A program made the translations under genes and the position numbers. Shown here in pieces: positions 17,043 through 25,056 of a stretch of 64,000 bases of DNA. The stretch comes from CBDAQA01 sp965247815 (GTDB lineage Bacteria; Planctomycetota; Phycisphaerae; Tepidisphaerales; Tepidisphaeraceae): NCBI GenBank assembly GCA_965247815.1, contig CBDFHW010000031.1, forward strand, positions 62,001 to 126,000, written 5' to 3'. Each line of letters opens with the position of its first letter. Position 1 is the first letter of the stretch. Below the pieces are notes generated by a model. That model was not told the origin of the DNA. It worked only from the letters and a program-made list of their open reading frames with translations, and did not search any database.

Positions 17043-18281
17043 TCACGGCAGCTGGCCCTGCGTCTGTTGCGTCGCCGGTGACAAAAACGGCGGTTCGGTC
17101 GACCAATGCACGCCGGCGCGTCCGAGCTTCAGTCCCCGCTCGAACAGCTTGCGGATGATGCCGGGGTCAAACCCTTCGGTGGTGCCGGTGTCCACGTCGT
17201 CGGGGATCGCTACGAGCCGGAAGTCGCTCTGGTCGCGTTTGCAGATGTCGTACGAGACGTACAAGTCGCCGATCCCCTGGTTTTTGGTCAGCATCGCGAC
17301 CGACCGGCTGGCGATGTCCGACAGCTTCGGCCCCACGTCGAGCGGTTCGGCCGACAGCTTGGCGTTCCTGATGATATAAACGGTAAACGTCCGCAGCGGA
17401 TGGTGCGCGTGATCCTGGTCGTGCTTGCGCAGCTCGGCCACGTTCAGTGCGCTGCCGTATAGAACGATCTGCGTCGAGACCCCGCCGTCGACGTGCATCT
17501 CGTCGTAATCCTTTCCCCCGGCCGTGACGTGCATGTAGACCGGCGGGAACAAAACCGGGATCGCCGCCGACGCGAGGATCACCTTGCGAAACGTCTCCAG
17601 TGCCCGCGGCCCGCCGACCGCGGCGACGGCCGTCAGGTCCCAAAGCACGGGCCGCTGTGCGTCGAGGTTGCTGGTCGCGATGAACAACCGCCTGCCCTTG
17701 GCGCCTTCGACGGCGACCGCCCGGAGCAGTTTGTCGTCGTAAAACTTCGACAGGTAATCGACCAGCGGTTGGGTATCGACCAGAGAATCGGACCCGAGCA
17801 CCGAGAGCAACCCCTTGGCGGAATAAACTTTTTCGTTAGACACCTGCGTCGCGATCCGGACCAGTTGCGGGTCGTAGTCAGAGCCCGAGAAGGCGAACGG
17901 GGCGATAATCGCGCCGGCGCTAATGCCGGTGACGGCGCGGAAGATCGGCCGGTCCCCGTGATCGGTCCACCCGCAGAGCAGCCCCGCCCCGAACGCGCCG
18001 CTGCTGCCGCCCCCCGACAGCGCCAGCATGTCACGCGGCGGGTCGTCGCCGTACACATCCTGCACCTGCCGGTCGGAGTCGGACACTGATTTCTGAAACG
18101 CGGGGCTGAACTGATCCCCCCACGTGCGGATGCCCGGGGGCATGCCCGGCACCCGGGCGACGTTTCGCAACGCGGCCGGGACCGGGTGACGATTCACGCT
18201 TTCGCTGCAGGCGAACGAACCCGCCATCACGGCGACAACCGCAGCGCGTCTGATTCGGCCGACTCGGGATTCATTTCGCAT
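17043..18281 (-). CDS. Patatin-like phospholipase, probable lipoprotein
   Basis: The 412-residue protein has a basic N-terminus and hydrophobic run ending AGSFACSES, a lipobox-like site, so it is probably exported and lipidated. The patatin catalytic parts are all present: the oxyanion motif LALSGGGSSGAFGAGLL, the nucleophile GISAG and the catalytic Asp in HVDGGVS. It should be a Ser/Asp-dyad lipid acyl hydrolase acting on phospholipids. It converges on gltA across a hairpin. The ribosome-binding site is weak. Confidence 0.88.
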   Translation of the reverse strand: MRNESRVGRIRRAAVVAVMAGSFACSESVNRHPVPAALRNVARVPGMPPGIRTWGDQFSPAFQKSVSDSDRQVQDVYGDDPPRDMLALSGGGSSGAFGAGLLCGWTDHGDRPIFRAVTGISAGAIIAPFAFSGSDYDPQLVRIATQVSNEKVYSAKGLLSVLGSDSLVDTQPLVDYLSKFYDDKLLRAVAVEGAKGRRLFIATSNLDAQRPVLWDLTAVAAVGGPRALETFRKVILASAAIPVLFPPVYMHVTAGGKDYDEMHVDGGVSTQIVLYGSALNVAELRKHDQDHAHHPLRTFTVYIIRNAKLSAEPLDVGPKLSDIASRSVAMLTKNQGIGDLYVSYDICKRDQSDFRLVAIPDDVDTGTTEGFDPGIIRKLFERGLKLGRAGVHWSTEPPFLSPATQQTQGQLP

Positions 18282-18407
18282 CTTGTTTCACCAGACCGAT
18301 CCGACCGACGGCACATCACAGCACGACTGCTTCAACAGACACCATCACGCCACCGAGCTTAAAAAGGCAGGGGATCGGTGTCATTGCCAATAATAAAGTA
18401 AGGGGGT

Positions 18408-21020
18408 GTGGCGACCGCGGCCCGTCTGCTTGTTCGCCATTCAATAGGCCGGATGTACGATTTTTGGCACCCCGATTATCATCCCGTTGAGATGTCCGAC
18501 ACGCAGGGGATTCCGCACCACACACTCGGCACACTGACCCGCCGGCCGTTCGTGTCCGTGGCCATCGTGTTCGGGGCCGGGATTCTACTGCACGAACCGA
18601 TCGCAATTTCGACCGCGATCGGCGTCCCGGTGCTCATAGCGCTGCTCGTGCTGGCGACGGTTTGCCGGCATCGTCGGTGGGTGTGCAACGGGGTACTCGC
18701 CGCGGCGATCCTGCTCGCGGGGGTTCTCTGCGCGCGGGTCGACCACTTCGCCTACCCGGCCGACGAGGTCGGACTGTTCGCCACCGACGATCCGCACCTG
18801 ACCGAGCTGGAACTGCGATTGCCCGACGCGCCGCAGCTGCTGGCCGTCACCGCCGGGGGAAGGGAATTGCCACCGAAACAGGTCGCGATCGCCGACGTGT
18901 TGCGGATCAAGACCTGGCAGGGGTGGACCGCCGCGACGGGCCGGATCGCGGTGCAGATCGACCAGCCGAACCCGGCATTGGATGCCGGGCAAACGGTGCA
19001 GGCCCTGGGCATGCTGCAACGCCCGCGGCCGGCATCGAACCCCGGTGAGTTCGACTGGGCGGTGTTCTATCGCGAGCAACGAATTCTCTCGACACTGACA
19101 ATCACCCGCGGGACCAACTGCAAGATCGTCGCCGATCCCGGCCCGTCACCGCTGGCGTGGCTGCGCTCGCGGGCCCGGCGTCTGATGTCGGCGGGGTTCA
19201 TGCAGTCGCATTCGGTCGACGCGGCTTTGCTTCAAAGTCTGTTTTTCGGGGACCACGACGCGCAGCTCCGCGACCTTCAAGACCAGTTCAAACAGACCGG
19301 TGTTCGGTACCAACTCAGCGTGAGCGGGATTCACATGCTGTTTTTGGCCTGGCCGTTGGTGCTGCTGGGCCGGTGGCTTCGGCTGCGACCGCGATGGGTC
19401 CTGTTCGGCACCACGGCGTTCATTCTGCTGTACGCGGCCGTGTCGATGCCGTCGCATTCGGGCGTCCGCGCCGTGATCGCCTGCGTCGTCGTGGGGACCG
19501 CTTACGTCTGTGGCCGCGACGTCGACCGCGGGCAGCTGCTGTCGCTGGGTGCGCTGGCGATGCTGTTGTGGCACCCGATGGACCTGTATTCCGTCGGTTT
19601 TCACATAAGCTTTGCGGTCGTCATCGTCTGCGTGCTGATTCTCACGCGGTGGCGGGAATGGAGCTGGCTGCACCGCAATCCCGACGAGGCGGCGCTACGG
19701 CGGCAGAAAACCGGGACCCGACGTTTCGTGCTCCGGGCGAAAGCGGTGTTCTACCAATTTTTACAATACTCGGTTTTATCTTGGGTCGCCGGGCTGCCGC
19801 TGGTCGCGTACCACATCGGGACGCTGGCCCCGTGGGCGATTCCTGGCGAAATTTTCATACTGCCGTTCGTGCTGCTCGCCCTACAGGCGGGGGCTGCGAA
19901 AATAGTTTGCACGTTGCTCTGGCCCGTCGGCGCGGCGTGGTGGGCGGACGCGGCAGCCGTTCCAGCGCGGCAGCTGCAGGGGGCCGTGTTCCAGTTGACG
20001 AAACTGCCCGGCGGGACGGTCAAACTGGCGACGCCACCGGTCTGGCTGGTGGTCGTGTACTACGCGCTGTTGATCATTCCATTGCTGCCGAGACGGCCCG
20101 CGTTCGAAGGACGCCGCGGGTGGCTGCTCTGGCTCGCGCCGGTGCTGGGGATCGCGGCGATCCTGTTCCTGCCGCTACCGCCGACCACTCTACCGGCGAG
20201 GGACACCACCGAGCTTCGCCTCACGGTCCTGTCACTGGGCGCGGGGCAGTGCATCGTGGTCGAACCGCCCGGCGGGCGGGCGGTGATTTTTGATGCCGGG
20301 TCGTCGACCGTGACGGACGTGGGCCGGAAGATCATCGAGCCGTTTTTACAGACGGAAAACCAGCACCGCGTGAGCGACATATTCTTAAGTCACGGCGACT
20401 TCGATCACGTCAGCGCGGCGGCGGAGTTGGCCGAGTTCTACGACGCCGGGCACGTGATGACGAGTTATCATTTCCGGAAAAATGCCGAAGGTAATCTGCC
20501 CGACCAGGTGTTGCTCGACGACCTCGAAAAGCAGAATCTGGGTCCGCAGATGATCTCGACCGGCGATCATTTCGATCTGGGAAGCAGGGCGGCAGCCGAT
20601 TGCCTGTGGCCCCCGCAAGACGGCGAGCTCAATTCGAACAACGCCGGCCTGGTGATGAGGCTGACGTATGCCGGGCGGTCGGTGCTGCTGCCGGCCGACA
20701 TTCAGGACCCGGCGTTCATCGGGCTCCTGAAACACCCGGAGTTTTTGAAGTCGGATGTATTGATCGCGCCGCACCACGGCAGCAGCGAAGAGCTGACCCC
20801 CGCGTTTCTGGCCGCGGTTCGGCCCGATGAAATCATCAGCTCCAACGCCTGGCGATTGACGAATAAGCAGAAGCGGTTCGACGCGATGGTTGGCAAGACG
20901 CCGTTGTACCGCACGTCGGAGTGCGGCGCGATCACGGTGACGATCAGTGCCGAGGGGAAGATCGCGATCAGCACGTTTAAGAAACTAAACGCTGCTAAGA
21001 TCCAGCTAAGTTCGAAGTGA
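18408..21020 (+). CDS. comEC: ComEC/Rec2-family DNA uptake channel
   Basis: The 870-residue polytopic membrane protein combines an N-terminal DUF4131-like region (RRPFVSVAIVFGAGILL), a competence domain with many helices including YQLSVSGIHMLFLAWPLVLL and AVSMPSHSGVRAVIACVVV, and a C-terminal metallo-beta-lactamase domain with SHGDFDHVSA (HxDxxH) and APHHGSSEELTP. This is the full ComEC architecture for transport of single-stranded DNA into the cytoplasm, with the MBL domain implicated in strand degradation. The start is uncertain among GTG 18408, ATG 18453 and ATG 18492; the conserved part begins just after the last. No other competence genes are in the window. Confidence 0.93.
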   Translation: MATAARLLVRHSIGRMYDFWHPDYHPVEMSDTQGIPHHTLGTLTRRPFVSVAIVFGAGILLHEPIAISTAIGVPVLIALLVLATVCRHRRWVCNGVLAAAILLAGVLCARVDHFAYPADEVGLFATDDPHLTELELRLPDAPQLLAVTAGGRELPPKQVAIADVLRIKTWQGWTAATGRIAVQIDQPNPALDAGQTVQALGMLQRPRPASNPGEFDWAVFYREQRILSTLTITRGTNCKIVADPGPSPLAWLRSRARRLMSAGFMQSHSVDAALLQSLFFGDHDAQLRDLQDQFKQTGVRYQLSVSGIHMLFLAWPLVLLGRWLRLRPRWVLFGTTAFILLYAAVSMPSHSGVRAVIACVVVGTAYVCGRDVDRGQLLSLGALAMLLWHPMDLYSVGFHISFAVVIVCVLILTRWREWSWLHRNPDEAALRRQKTGTRRFVLRAKAVFYQFLQYSVLSWVAGLPLVAYHIGTLAPWAIPGEIFILPFVLLALQAGAAKIVCTLLWPVGAAWWADAAAVPARQLQGAVFQLTKLPGGTVKLATPPVWLVVVYYALLIIPLLPRRPAFEGRRGWLLWLAPVLGIAAILFLPLPPTTLPARDTTELRLTVLSLGAGQCIVVEPPGGRAVIFDAGSSTVTDVGRKIIEPFLQTENQHRVSDIFLSHGDFDHVSAAAELAEFYDAGHVMTSYHFRKNAEGNLPDQVLLDDLEKQNLGPQMISTGDHFDLGSRAAADCLWPPQDGELNSNNAGLVMRLTYAGRSVLLPADIQDPAFIGLLKHPEFLKSDVLIAPHHGSSEELTPAFLAAVRPDEIISSNAWRLTNKQKRFDAMVGKTPLYRTSECGAITVTISAEGKIAISTFKKLNAAKIQLSSK

Positions 21021-21039
21021 TGCGGTCCACAGCTGCGGG

Positions 21040-21471
21040 CTAGGCCAACTCCGACAGGAGAAAGACCGGCAGTCCGTCGATTGCTTCGAACTTGGCATCG
21101 TTGGTCAGCAAGAGTGTACAGCCGGCGATCTCGGAGGTGGCAGCGTGGATGGCGTCTGGCAATTTAATTGCTGGAAGAGTCGACCGAATTGTCGCGGCGC
21201 GAATTAGAACCTCACTGCTGATATCGAGAACGGTCAGGAAAGGGCCAGAGCAGATCTGCTTGCGATATGCAGCTTCCAGAGATTTATTCCGCGTTCGAAG
21301 TGGCTCGACGAGGACCTCGGCGAGAGTTAATAAACTGGTGACAGCTGTGAACGTTCCGCTATCGACACCTTCCAGAATCTGAATCAAGTCGGGATACGCG
21401 TCAGGAGTTTCGGCCGCGTAGATAAAGATGTTGGCGTCGAGATAGATTTTGCCGCCGGTCGGAAGATTCAT
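21040..21471 (-). CDS. PIN-domain toxin (VapC-like)
   Basis: The 143-residue protein has the PIN ribonuclease acidic residues: YLDANIFIYA at the N-terminus, LTLAEVL, KLPDAIHAAT and LLTNDAKFEAI near the C-terminus. VapC-type toxins cleave RNA, often tRNA or rRNA, and are neutralised by the upstream-encoded antitoxin. I chose the ATG at 21471 because it overlaps the antitoxin stop codon by one base (TGATG), a classic coupled arrangement. The frame extends to 21480 without reason. Confidence 0.88.
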   Translation of the reverse strand: MNLPTGGKIYLDANIFIYAAETPDAYPDLIQILEGVDSGTFTAVTSLLTLAEVLVEPLRTRNKSLEAAYRKQICSGPFLTVLDISSEVLIRAATIRSTLPAIKLPDAIHAATSEIAGCTLLLTNDAKFEAIDGLPVFLLSELA

Positions 21472-21719
21472 CACGACCACTCGTCGCGAAGCTCGCGGAT
21501 CGATGCATCAATCTCCGCGACGGTTCTCCCGGTTTCGATCCCGGCACCGATAAAAGATTTCCAATTGCCCGACGGTCCGGAGACTTCGACGCTCTGCTCT
21601 TTCGGCGCAGTCGTGGTAACTAAAACTTCCGCAAGGTCACCTTCGCGGAAAAAGTCGGACTGCACACGGATCACCCCTCCCGGCTCGACTGTTACGAGTT
21701 GACGCAGCGTAGTAACCAT
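21471..21719 (-). CDS. Antitoxin of the PIN toxin pair
   Basis: An 82-residue protein with an N-terminal beta-rich part (LRQLVTVEPGGVIRVQSDFF, EVLVTT), reminiscent of SpoVT/AbrB-type or related DNA-binding antitoxins. A C-terminal tail (GRTVAEIDASIRELRDEWS) is typical of the toxin-wrapping helix of VapB-like antitoxins. Its family name is not certain. The one-base overlap with the toxin gene and the order antitoxin-toxin support the role. It probably autoregulates the operon. Confidence 0.75.
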   Translation of the reverse strand: MVTTLRQLVTVEPGGVIRVQSDFFREGDLAEVLVTTTAPKEQSVEVSGPSGNWKSFIGAGIETGRTVAEIDASIRELRDEWS

Positions 21720-21790
21720 GAGTGAGTTATATCATCTTTGAGTGATGAAAGCAGCCGAAACCCGATCGCGATCAGCACGTTTAAGAAGGC

Positions 21791-21842
21791 CCGCCGATAA
21801 CATCGGCGGCTTTATAGAAAGCCGCGGATGCTATCGGCGGTC
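21791..21842. repeat. REP-like palindrome pair, family 1
   Basis: ccgccgataacatcggcgg (21791-21809) is a perfect-stem palindrome followed by ctttata and a second imperfect palindrome gccgcggatgctatcggcgg (21821-21840). The stop codon of the adjacent RAYT gene lies inside the second unit. Related units occur at 22386, 22446, 24012 and 24864. Confidence 0.8.
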
Positions 21843-22370
21843 TACGGGCTGGAGGAAATCGTAAGGCCGCGGTGGCAGTCCCCGCCTAAAATTGTGCGAT
21901 TCAATGTACCGAATCAAATTCGCACAATGCGAATCCTCGAAGACAAACTGCAACCAGCGACCTTTGCAGAACACCGGCCCGGCGTGCGTCGACTGCTGAT
22001 GCACGTCTTTGGTCATCTGCTGTCCGACCCATTTGGCCGTGCCGTCGATGTTGGTCGGACTGCAGGTGAGCAGGGCGTGCAGATGGGTTTCTTCAATGCA
22101 GTAGGCCGCGACCGCCGAGGGCGAACTTGCAGCACACTTCGCGAGCGATGCCGTGATCACCGATTGGATTTGGTCGGTCCACCTGACCGGTGAATGGGCC
22201 AACCGTTCCTCCGCCATCCGTTTACGAATTGGATCGCCGACGTGCAGGGTGTGGGGCTCGGTAAAGCCGATTTTTTCGTCCCACGCTTCGGACCAGTGAC
22301 CGCGGTCGTCGCCGGGCAGCCAGAGGCCGTAGGCGCTGCGGACGTAGTGGTACCCAAGGGTGCGTGGCAT
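21831..22370 (-). CDS. REP-associated tyrosine transposase (RAYT), family 1
   Basis: The 179-residue protein has the Y1/HUH transposase fold of the IS200/RAYT group. It shows a GYHYVRSAYGLWLPGDDRGH start, the HUH site ETHLHALLT, and the nucleophile Tyr in LIRYIESHNFRRG. RAYTs nick single-stranded REP DNA and are thought to disperse REP elements. GGGGAC lies 8 bases ahead of the ATG. The coding end reads QPVDRR-stop and runs into a family 1 palindrome, and further copies flank it on the other side, so gene and repeats form one unit. It is distinct from the RAYT at 41583. Confidence 0.85.
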   Translation of the reverse strand: MPRTLGYHYVRSAYGLWLPGDDRGHWSEAWDEKIGFTEPHTLHVGDPIRKRMAEERLAHSPVRWTDQIQSVITASLAKCAASSPSAVAAYCIEETHLHALLTCSPTNIDGTAKWVGQQMTKDVHQQSTHAGPVFCKGRWLQFVFEDSHCANLIRYIESHNFRRGLPPRPYDFLQPVDRR

Positions 22371-22382
22371 TGCGTTGTCCCC

Positions 22383-22506
22383 ATAAAGCCGCAGATGTCA
22401 TCCGCGCGAGTCGTCGATTCACAAACGATATCACGTTCGCGGGAAGACCGCCGATAGCATCGGCGGCTTTATATTAAAACGACGCCGACGACATCGGTGA
22501 TTTTTT
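22383..22506. repeat. REP-like palindromes, family 1 (upstream of RAYT)
   Basis: A degenerate unit ataaagccgcagatgtcatc begins at 22383, a full unit gaccgccgatagcatcggcg begins at 22446 and is followed by ctttatat, and a half unit cgccgacgacatcggtg lies near 22483. The last ends at the gatA stop codon. Confidence 0.7.
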
Positions 22507-23959
22507 ACACCGGCCGGCGTTTGTGCCAGTCGGTGGCGGCTTCGTACATCCGGGCGATCTGCAGCAGTTTCGATTCGCCGAACGTGGGGCCGAGCAGTTG
22601 CAGGCCGATGGGCAGGGGTTTGTCGCCGGTGGTGAATCCGCACGGCAGGCTGACGCCGGCGATGCCGGCGATGTTGCACGTCACCGTGAACACGTCACAC
22701 AGATACATCTGCAGCGGGTCGCCGGTTTTTTCGCCGGCTTTGAACGCGGGGGTGGGGCTGGTCGGGCAAATGACCGCGTCGCATTTCTCGAACGCCTGAT
22801 CGAAGTCCTGCTTGATCAGCGTCCGCATCTTCTGGGCCTGCAGGTAATATTTGCTGGCGTACCCGGCCGACAGGGCGTACGTGCCGATCATGATCCGGCG
22901 CTGCACTTCTTCGCCGAAACCTTCACCGCGGCTCTTGCTGAACAGTTCGATGATGTCCTTCACCGGCTCTTTGGTGCGGTGCCCGAAGTGGACGCCGTCG
23001 TAGCGGGCGAGGTTGCTGCTGCATTCGCAGGGGGCGATCACGTAATACGCGGCGATGCCGTATTCGGTGTGCGGCAGCGAGATGTCGACCAGCTCGGCGC
23101 CCATGTCCTGGTATTTTTTAACCGCCGCGTCGGTGGCGGCCTTCACCTGCGGGTCCATGCCGTCGGTCAGCTGAAATTCCTTGGCGATCCCCAGTCGTAG
23201 TCCTTTAACCGGGCGGTCCAGGTCGGCCAGATGATCCGGCACGGGGGTCGGGACGCTGGTGCTGTCTTTGGGGTCGTTGCCGCTGATGACGTTCATGAGC
23301 AGGGCGACGTCGGCGACGGTCCAGCCGAACGGCCCGATTTGGTCGAGCGACGACGCGAAGGCGACCAGGCCGTACCGGCTGACCCGGCCGTACGTGGGTT
23401 TCAAACCGACCAATCCGCAGAGGGCGGCGGGCTGTCGGATGGACCCACCGGTGTCGGAGCCGATGCTCGCGCAGCACATCCCCGCCGCGAGCGCCGCGGC
23501 CGCGCCACCGCTGGACCCGCCGGGTACGCGGCTGTGGTCCCAGGGATTCTTGGTCGTGCGGAAGGCCGAGTTCTCGGTCGACGAGCCCATCGCGAATTCG
23601 TCGAGATTGGTTTTGCCGAGAATCACCGCGCCGGCGGCTTCGAGCTTTTGCACGACCGTGGCGGTGTACGGCGCTTTGAAATCCTTCAGCATCTTCGACG
23701 AACAGGTGGTGTGCCCGTAGTCGGTGCAGAGGTTGTCCTTGATCGCGATGGGCACGCCCGCGAGCGGGCCGGTGACGGTGCCCGCGTCGACTGCTTTGGC
23801 CTGGCTCAAGGCCCGGTCGGCGTAGGTCTCGTTGAACGCCTGGATGCCGCGGTCCATCCGCTCGATCCGCGCCAGGGCCTGGCGGGTCAGTTCGACCGAA
23901 GAGATCTTCTTTTGCCGAACGGCGTCGGCGGCGGAAACCAGCGTGTCGTAAGCGAGCAT
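22505..23959 (-). CDS. gatA: Glu-tRNA(Gln)/Asp-tRNA(Asn) amidotransferase subunit A
   Basis: GatA is the glutamine amidase that supplies ammonia for tRNA-dependent amidation. The 484-residue protein belongs to the amidase-signature family. The catalytic Lys is in GVPIAIKDNLCT, the Gly/Ser-rich segment is GGSSGGAAAALAAGM, and the cis-Ser/Ser pair is in SIGSDTGGSIRQPA. GRVSRYGLVAFASSLDQIGP and the start LSAADAVRQKKISSVELT fit GatA rather than generic amidases. It is isolated from gatC (15146) and gatB. REP family 1 units lie on both sides. Confidence 0.95.
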   Translation of the reverse strand: MLAYDTLVSAADAVRQKKISSVELTRQALARIERMDRGIQAFNETYADRALSQAKAVDAGTVTGPLAGVPIAIKDNLCTDYGHTTCSSKMLKDFKAPYTATVVQKLEAAGAVILGKTNLDEFAMGSSTENSAFRTTKNPWDHSRVPGGSSGGAAAALAAGMCCASIGSDTGGSIRQPAALCGLVGLKPTYGRVSRYGLVAFASSLDQIGPFGWTVADVALLMNVISGNDPKDSTSVPTPVPDHLADLDRPVKGLRLGIAKEFQLTDGMDPQVKAATDAAVKKYQDMGAELVDISLPHTEYGIAAYYVIAPCECSSNLARYDGVHFGHRTKEPVKDIIELFSKSRGEGFGEEVQRRIMIGTYALSAGYASKYYLQAQKMRTLIKQDFDQAFEKCDAVICPTSPTPAFKAGEKTGDPLQMYLCDVFTVTCNIAGIAGVSLPCGFTTGDKPLPIGLQLLGPTFGESKLLQIARMYEAATDWHKRRPV

Positions 23960-24009
23960 AGTGCGGCGGAAGTTACGGAAATGCGGAGGGGATGTCTACT
24001 GGCATCAAC

Positions 24010-24034
24010 CCAGAGAAAGCCGCGGATGTTATCC
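24010..24034. repeat. REP-like palindrome, family 1
   Basis: agaaagccgcggatgttatc followed by cgcg repeats the family 1 unit with a different central triplet. It lies between gatA and the HigBA pair. Confidence 0.65.
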
Positions 24035-24131
24035 GCGTCAAACCCCGTGTCGGCGTCCGCGTCACTCCAGAACATGATCTGCATCGCACGTTTTACCTTG
24101 CTAATTCGGTCGTTGATGACATAATGTACAC

Positions 24132-24449
24132 ATGCGGGTGATCAGCATGAAACGTCTTCGCGACTTCTGGTCCAGGCAACCGGCCGCCGAAGCACCGCTC
24201 CGCGGGTGGTACCGAACAGCGCGTAAAGCGAAATGGAACAGCGTCGTGGATGCTCGCGTGATTTTTCCACACGCAGACGCTGTGACTTTGCATTGCGGCA
24301 TTGTTGTCACCATCTTCAATATCAGTGGAAATCATTTTCGCCTGGTAACGCGAATCAATTATCAACAGCAGTTTGCCTATGTGAAAGCGGTGTTGACCCA
24401 CGCAGAATATGACCGAGAGAAATGGAAGGAACGCATATGCCGCGATTAA
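24132..24449 (+). CDS. higB: HigB-family mRNA interferase toxin
   Basis: The 105-residue protein follows the HigB (RelE-superfamily) pattern: MRVISMKRLRDFW at the start, LRGWYRTARKAKW, VVDARVIFPHADAV, VVTIFNISGNHFRLVTRI and the end KAVLTHAEYDREKW. HigB toxins cleave mRNA on the ribosome. The order toxin then antitoxin is characteristic of higBA. It overlaps the antitoxin gene by 13 bases. The pair is bracketed by REP family 1 units. Confidence 0.9.
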   Translation: MRVISMKRLRDFWSRQPAAEAPLRGWYRTARKAKWNSVVDARVIFPHADAVTLHCGIVVTIFNISGNHFRLVTRINYQQQFAYVKAVLTHAEYDREKWKERICRD

Positions 24450-24859
24450 AACACGTTTCCAACAGAACACTACCGAAAGACTTCGACGGGCTCGTCCGTC
24501 TATATCCGCCGCGGGTGATCCGTGACGAAGCGGATTACGACAACGTTCAAGAAATGATAGACGCTTTGACGAGCATTGCTGCACCCACGAAGGGCCAAAC
24601 CGACTATCTCGAAACGCTTACGATTCTGTTCGCCGAGTATGAAGACGATCATTTTGCGATCGAGACCGATGATGTTTCGCCGCTCGAGATGCTAAAGTTT
24701 GTCATGGAACAAAGCGGAATGACCGGCTCAGATCTGGGGCGGCTACTCGGAGAGCGCTCGCTCGGCGCGAAGATTCTGCGTGCAGATCGCGAGCTTAGTA
24801 AAGCGCACATTCGTAAATTAGCGGATCATTTCAAGGTCGAACCGGGATTGTTTTTCTAG
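24437..24859 (+). CDS. higA: HigA-family antitoxin
   Basis: The 140-residue protein has an N-terminal toxin-binding part (YPPRVIRDEADYDNVQEMID) and a C-terminal helix-turn-helix (LEMLKFVMEQSGMTGSDLGR, followed by ADRELSKAHIRKLADHFKV), as in HigA antitoxins that pair with HigB_toxin proteins. The ATG at 24437 is preferred over 24422 because GGAAGGAA lies ahead of it. It should bind HigB and repress its own promoter. Confidence 0.9.
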   Translation: MPRLKHVSNRTLPKDFDGLVRLYPPRVIRDEADYDNVQEMIDALTSIAAPTKGQTDYLETLTILFAEYEDDHFAIETDDVSPLEMLKFVMEQSGMTGSDLGRLLGERSLGAKILRADRELSKAHIRKLADHFKVEPGLFF

Positions 24860-24925
24860 AAAGCCGCAGATGCTATCTGCGGTGAATTGTGCAAGACCGC
24901 CGATAGCATCGGCGGCTCTATAGCA
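24860..24925. repeat. REP-like palindrome pair, family 1
   Basis: gccgcagatgctatctgcgg and accgccgatagcatcggcgg lie 16-20 bases apart immediately after the higA stop codon, in the head-to-tail arrangement seen at the RAYT locus. Confidence 0.75.
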
Positions 24926-24937
24926 GATGGAAAACAG

Positions 24938-24963
24938 CCGGGCGACCCGATTGGGTCGCCCGG
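24938..24963 (-). terminator. Intrinsic terminator of the polysaccharide operon
   Basis: ccgggcgaccc-gatt-gggtcgcccgg is a perfect 11-base-pair stem with a four-base loop. Read on the minus strand it is followed by ctgtttt, so it fits as the terminator of the minus-strand operon ending at 24970. Confidence 0.7.
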
Positions 24964-24969
24964 TGTGGT

Positions 24970-25056
24970 TTACTGATTGGTTTTCCGGTCGGGGTTGGTC
25001 TTGCGACCTCTTGCCCGGCGTTTTTGGTGGCCGGGGTGGGTATTGGGATTCCTCAT
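24970..25056 (-). CDS. 28-residue basic peptide, translationally coupled
   Basis: A short frame reads MRNPNTHPGHQKRRARGRK and ends DRKTNQ. Its ATG overlaps the stop codon of the preceding flavoprotein gene as ATGA, and GAGGAGG lies 7 bases upstream inside that gene. An intrinsic terminator hairpin follows 7 bases after its stop. The peptide is strongly basic (eight Arg/Lys among 28 residues), with no hydrophobic segment. The arrangement is what real coupled genes show, and the family is unknown. Confidence 0.55.
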   Translation of the reverse strand: MRNPNTHPGHQKRRARGRKTNPDRKTNQ

